Source: Deltaproteobacteria bacterium (GTDB lineage Bacteria > Desulfobacterota > Dissulfuribacteria > Dissulfuribacterales > JALVPX01). Taken from it: 17,278 nt of DNA. The translations under genes and the position numbers were made by a program. Shown here in pieces: positions 14,149 to 17,278 of this stretch; position 1 is the first letter of the stretch, and the number at the start of each line of letters is the position of its first letter. The DNA lies in the NCBI GenBank assembly GCA_027031565.1, contig JALVPX010000079.1:1-17278 (forward strand), read 5' to 3'. The notes beneath the pieces were generated by a model, which was not told where the DNA came from, did not search any database, and was given only the letters and a program-made list of their open reading frames with translations.

Positions 14149-15654
14149 CTAGAACTTGAACTTCATGCCTGCACCCACATAGTAGAAGTCGTCACCGTCG
14201 CCGTCGCTAGCGATGATCTCTTCTGTGGCATCACCAGCAAAGAGGTAGGCTGCCTCCAGGCGAAGGGCCAAGTTCTTGTTGTATTTGTAGGTGTACCACA
14301 AGTCGAGCTCTGTCCCGAGATCGTCTTCTTCTTTGGTGCCGGAAACCAGATCTTCTGCGGTCTTTAGCATACGGACGGCCAGTCTGAGATGATTTGCAGC
14401 ATCGAATTTATATTCGCCGCCAAGGGCCAAGTTGATCAGTCCCTTATCAGAGATATAGGGAGCATCTGAATAAAAACGGTCTGCAGCAGCAAGATAGCTG
14501 TCCTTAAAGAAAATCATACCGATCTTGACGTCAACATCGATGGAATCGAAGTTGTCTGCATCTTCATCGTTGGGATCATCATCACCGCTTACATAGAGTG
14601 CGTTGAAATAGACCTTTGCCTGGTCACTGATCTTGTAGCCGATGGTACCGTTGAGCAGATATGCGGAGCGGTCCAGATCGTCAAGGGCCTTGTCTTCGAA
14701 GTCGATATCGCCGCCCTGGTAAATCAGGTCGAAGTTGCCGAAAATGGGGCCGCTGCCGCCCTTACCAGTGAGACCTACATAGTAGTAATGGCCGTTATAG
14801 GTGTCTCCGCCTACAGCCGTCTCTGCGCCCTGGTCTTCATAAATGGCAAAACCGCCTAACTTGAAACTGGGGGCAACCTTGCCGTCTACTTTGACTACAT
14901 AGTAATCATTCTGCCTCTCATTATCGAACCTGATGAACTCTTTTTTGTCATCTTCAGCCCTGTACCATCCGAGCATATATTTCAAAGCGCCGGACTTGCC
15001 GTGATAGGTTATGCCAGGAGCCGTTTCTGTCCATACCCAGTGATTGATCTTCGTGGGCTGAAGACCAATGCGCAGGAAGTTGCCCTTAACCTTAGGTACG
15101 GCGAACTGGGCATAGCCGAACCTGGTCTCCTGGGTCAAACCGTCACCAGACAGGCCAAAACCCTTGTCTTTGTTGCCCCAGTTAACGGAACCGAACTCCA
15201 GGCCGTAAACGAGCTTGGCAAAACCATCTGCCGTTCCAGCCTCGAAGCGCAGGCGGGCCTTGGTAAGACCAAAATGGCTGCTCAACTCAGGATCATACTT
15301 CTTGACCTTTGCTGAATGGCCATTGTAAGCAAAGAAATCAGTGCCGCCGCTTTTTTGATGGGGGCTGAAGTGATTAGCGTTGTCACTTGCACCAATAACG
15401 TTAACCATGCTTCCATGAGCCTTGAAGACAATCCCCTTGGCCTTTTTGGCTTCCTTCTTTTCGGCGACTGCTCCAATCTTTTTCTCCAGTTCATCCAACC
15501 TCTCCAGAAGCGCACTGTTCTGGCATTTGAGCCTGGCCAGCTCTGCTGCCATTTCAGCAGTATCTACTGCGCCTCCTCCCCAGGACGTTGATGTCCACAC
15601 GATCATTGCGATGAATGCAAAACAGATTTGCAACATCTTGGTCTTTAGTCTCAT
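14149..15654 (-). CDS. Outer-membrane porin with N-terminal coiled coil
   Basis: A 501-residue protein: signal peptide (about residues 1-25), a predicted coiled coil (AELARLKCQNSALLERLDEL, about 35-65), then alternating polar and aromatic strands ending in GAGMKFKF. A terminal phenylalanine is the recognition signal of outer-membrane beta-barrels. The layout, with a short coiled coil before the barrel, is common in deltaproteobacterial porins. Acidic Asp-rich loops (e.g. GDDDPNDEDAD) suggest external turns. AGGAGGT precedes the ATG. It has its own promoter and terminator. Substrate selectivity cannot be read from the sequence; divergent pstS upstream makes an anion role worth testing. Confidence 0.85.
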   Translation of the reverse strand: MRLKTKMLQICFAFIAMIVWTSTSWGGGAVDTAEMAAELARLKCQNSALLERLDELEKKIGAVAEKKEAKKAKGIVFKAHGSMVNVIGASDNANHFSPHQKSGGTDFFAYNGHSAKVKKYDPELSSHFGLTKARLRFEAGTADGFAKLVYGLEFGSVNWGNKDKGFGLSGDGLTQETRFGYAQFAVPKVKGNFLRIGLQPTKINHWVWTETAPGITYHGKSGALKYMLGWYRAEDDKKEFIRFDNERQNDYYVVKVDGKVAPSFKLGGFAIYEDQGAETAVGGDTYNGHYYYVGLTGKGGSGPIFGNFDLIYQGGDIDFEDKALDDLDRSAYLLNGTIGYKISDQAKVYFNALYVSGDDDPNDEDADNFDSIDVDVKIGMIFFKDSYLAAADRFYSDAPYISDKGLINLALGGEYKFDAANHLRLAVRMLKTAEDLVSGTKEEDDLGTELDLWYTYKYNKNLALRLEAAYLFAGDATEEIIASDGDGDDFYYVGAGMKFKF

Positions 15655-15723
15655 TTTTTAACCTCCTGCCCTGTTTTTTGAATTGTTTATTTTGTTTCTT
15701 CCCTAAACCTGAAACTCCAGGCC

Positions 15724-15856
15724 ACCTCTAAAAATTGTCTTTTTGCCCAATGGCTGCGTTGCACTCAAAAAATAATCCTCAAAATATCAACAGTATGTCT
15801 GTGGTTATTTTTTTCGCGCGCCTTGCCCTTGAACAATAATCCTAATTTTTAGAGGT
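15724..15856. repeat. 133-bp inverted-repeat element (MITE/REP-like) in the porin leader
   Basis: Perfect 13-bp terminal arms, ACCTCTAAAAATT and AATTTTTAGAGGT, enclose 107 bp. Inside are further matching arms AAAAAATAA (15767-15775) and TTATTTTTT, so the element can fold into one long imperfect hairpin with a loop near AATATCAACAGTATGTCTG. It carries no ORF. Palindromic intergenic elements of this type are known in many bacteria; whether this one is dispersed must be tested in the genome. Confidence 0.55.
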
Positions 15857-15989
15857 AGCCTCCATTCGCTTATAACAAATGAAGTCTTAAAAACAACATC
15901 CTTTCTGAAACAGTGATCTTTGCAAATAACAACGAAATAATTGGTGGTCCCGACCCTCCTTTCTTAACTATTTAATTATAGCTATGCAG

Positions 15990-16017
15990 ATTATATCACC
16001 AAATAAATATATGGCAA
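15990..16017 (-). promoter_or_regulatory. Sigma-70-type promoter for the porin
   Basis: On the minus strand TTGCCA, a 16-bp spacer and a perfect TATAAT. Transcription would start near 15983, giving a leader of about 330 nt that includes the 133-bp element. Confidence 0.6.
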
Positions 16018-16450
16018 TCCTTTTTCCGTTAAATTCTTATTAGATAGCAATTTTGTTTGCGCAATCCTGTGCCATAAATCACATACACATACTCAACATA
16101 TGCACTTGTATTCACAATCCATGCGGTTATATTTCACCACCAAATACAAAAAAGTGGTTATATAACAACATATCCATTCTTTCCCAAGAAGAATTTACAC
16201 AGCTTTAACGTTCTGTTGGCCAATCTCTTTCTAGTTAAAAAACCGTGTTCGTTGCCTGTCTTGATGCACATGCAATTTCCGTACACATTTTTCTCCAAAG
16301 CAGTGACATCCTGAAATCAAGCCCGTGCCGCCCAAAAATCTCCTTTGTATTAACTGTTTACTTTGCAAAAAATCTTATTAGTTTATGAATTAAAGGTGGA
16401 TATGAACCGTTGAATCAGCATCTTGTCTCAACAGAACGCAGGAGGTCAAA
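16018..16450. other. AT-rich intergenic region between porin promoter and pstS
   Basis: No gene was recognised. It contains a direct repeat GGTTATAT (16125-16132 and 16156-16163, 31 bp apart) and a GTTATATAAC palindrome (16157-16166). The pstS promoter must lie here but I could not identify it, and no convincing Pho box was seen. Confidence 0.5.
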
Positions 16451-17278
16451 ATGAAAAAATCATATTATTTCCTTTTATTAGGGTGCTGTCTGCTTCTGGC
16501 ACTCCCTCCATTTTCCGCATTTGCCGGCAAGATAATTTCAGGCGCCGGAGCCACGTTTCCTTATCCAGTTTACTCGAAATGGGCATATGCCTATTCCAAG
16601 CTTAAAGGGATAAGGATCAATTACCAATCCATAGGATCGGGTGGCGGTATCAGGCAGATCAAGGCAAAGACCGTGGATTTTGGGGCTTCCGATGCCCCTC
16701 TTGAGGCTGATGAACTCAAAAAAGCGGGCCTGATCCAGTTTCCCATGATTATTGGCGGTGTAGTTCCTGTCATCAACTTGAAGGAAATCGGAGACAAAAC
16801 ACTACGTCTAGACGGCAGGACCTTGGGCGACATCTTCCTGGGCAAGATCCAATACTGGAATGACGCGCGCATTGCAGAAACAAACCCAGGCCTCAAACTC
16901 CCCAAACGGCGCATACGGGTGATACACCGATCGGATGGCTCAGGTACCACATGGATATTCAGCAAATACCTTAGTGCTGTGAACGAAGATTGGGCCCAAA
17001 AGGTTGGGGCCGGAAAGGCCCTTAAATGGCCTACAGGATTTGGAGGCAAGGGCAACGAAGGCGTGGCTGCCTATGTAAGAAGCGTGAAAGGGGCAATCGG
17101 TTATGTGGAATATGCTTATGCCATACAGATAAAGTTGAAACCAGTGGCCTTGAAAAACAGAGAGGGAAATTTTGTCCTGCCCAGCATAGAGAGTTTTCAG
17201 GCTGCTGCTGCCAATGCTGACTGGGCTGGAACACCCGGCATGGCAGTTGTACTTGTTGATCAGCCAGGAAAGGAGACG
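16451..17278 (+). CDS. pstS: PstS, phosphate ABC transporter substrate-binding protein, 3' end outside window
   Basis: The first 276 residues of a periplasmic phosphate-binding protein. After a signal peptide (LLLGCCLLLALPPFSAFA) comes the PstS hallmark SGAGATFPYPVYSKW. IGSGGGIRQI and VDFGASDAPL follow, then HRSDGSGTTWIFSKYLS, which carries phosphate-binding loop residues. Length, order and sequence fit PstS, the high-affinity phosphate receptor of the Pst ABC transporter. AGGAGGTCAAA precedes the ATG. The gene runs past the window end without a stop; pstC, pstA and pstB normally follow. It is divergent from the porin gene across about 800 bp. Confidence 0.95.
   Translation, partial: MKKSYYFLLLGCCLLLALPPFSAFAGKIISGAGATFPYPVYSKWAYAYSKLKGIRINYQSIGSGGGIRQIKAKTVDFGASDAPLEADELKKAGLIQFPMIIGGVVPVINLKEIGDKTLRLDGRTLGDIFLGKIQYWNDARIAETNPGLKLPKRRIRVIHRSDGSGTTWIFSKYLSAVNEDWAQKVGAGKALKWPTGFGGKGNEGVAAYVRSVKGAIGYVEYAYAIQIKLKPVALKNREGNFVLPSIESFQAAAANADWAGTPGMAVVLVDQPGKET

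Noticed and set aside
15857..15965. Open minus-strand frame following an AAAGGAGG in the porin leader
   Set aside because: No ATG, GTG or TTG lies at suitable spacing after the site, and the frame runs into the palindromic element.
16056..16073. Sigma-54-like GCAA-TCCT-GTGCCA on the minus strand near the porin promoter
   Set aside because: The spacing between GG and GC is one base short of the strict 10 nt required, and a better sigma-70-type promoter lies nearby.
16300..16450. Pho box upstream of pstS
   Set aside because: CTGTTTA near 16345 resembles half a Pho box, but I found no second half at proper spacing.

Overview
The window looks like a chromosomal segment of an anaerobic, probably sulfur-metabolising deltaproteobacterium (Desulfobacterota-like). 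This is inferred from gene content, not from a marker gene. The clues are a MoeA protein fused to a periplasmic-binding-protein-like domain, a second MoeA, a tungsten/molybdenum aldehyde:ferredoxin oxidoreductase, a long YeiH-type putative sulfate exporter and an ECF sigma/DUF3106 cassette. Mid-range GC and frequent ATA and AGG codons fit this. No rRNA, tRNA, CRISPR array, transposase or phage gene was seen.

Layout. 1-1588 (+): a compact envelope-stress-type cassette of ECF sigma factor (5' truncated), zinc-finger anti-sigma factor, a small acidic exported protein, and a very basic exported DUF3106 protein made of seven 18-residue repeats. 2018-5200 (+): two consecutive moeA genes, the first fused to a PBP-like domain. 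5207-6943 (-): an AOR-family oxidoreductase, convergent with moeA and only 6 bp away. It needs the pyranopterin cofactor that MoeA proteins help to assemble. 6944-7812: a divergent promoter region, then a cold-shock protein with a long leader, a hairpin terminator/attenuator, and an RRM RNA-binding protein. 7874-9211 (-): a BepA-like M48 metalloprotease with TPR-like C-terminus.

9290-12385 (+): the region I find most interesting. A textbook -24/-12 (sigma-54) promoter, with dyad repeats about 100-145 bp upstream, precedes a 64-aa single-span membrane protein, an 89-aa small protein, a 549-aa YeiH-family transporter, a 59-aa two-cysteine protein and a 124-aa three-span membrane protein. Repeated GGCTGCCT/AGGCAGCC arms flank the 59-aa gene. 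12399-14060 (-): an exported FG-GAP/VCBS-like protein with a FlgT-like N-terminal part. 14149-15654 (-): an outer-membrane porin with its own terminator.

The 15655-16450 gap holds a 133-bp hairpin-forming element that appears to lie in the porin mRNA leader, plus a good sigma-70-type promoter reading toward the porin. 16451-17278 (+): pstS, the phosphate-binding protein, cut off by the window end. The porin/pstS divergence raises the possibility of an anion-uptake function for the porin, but the sequence does not prove it.
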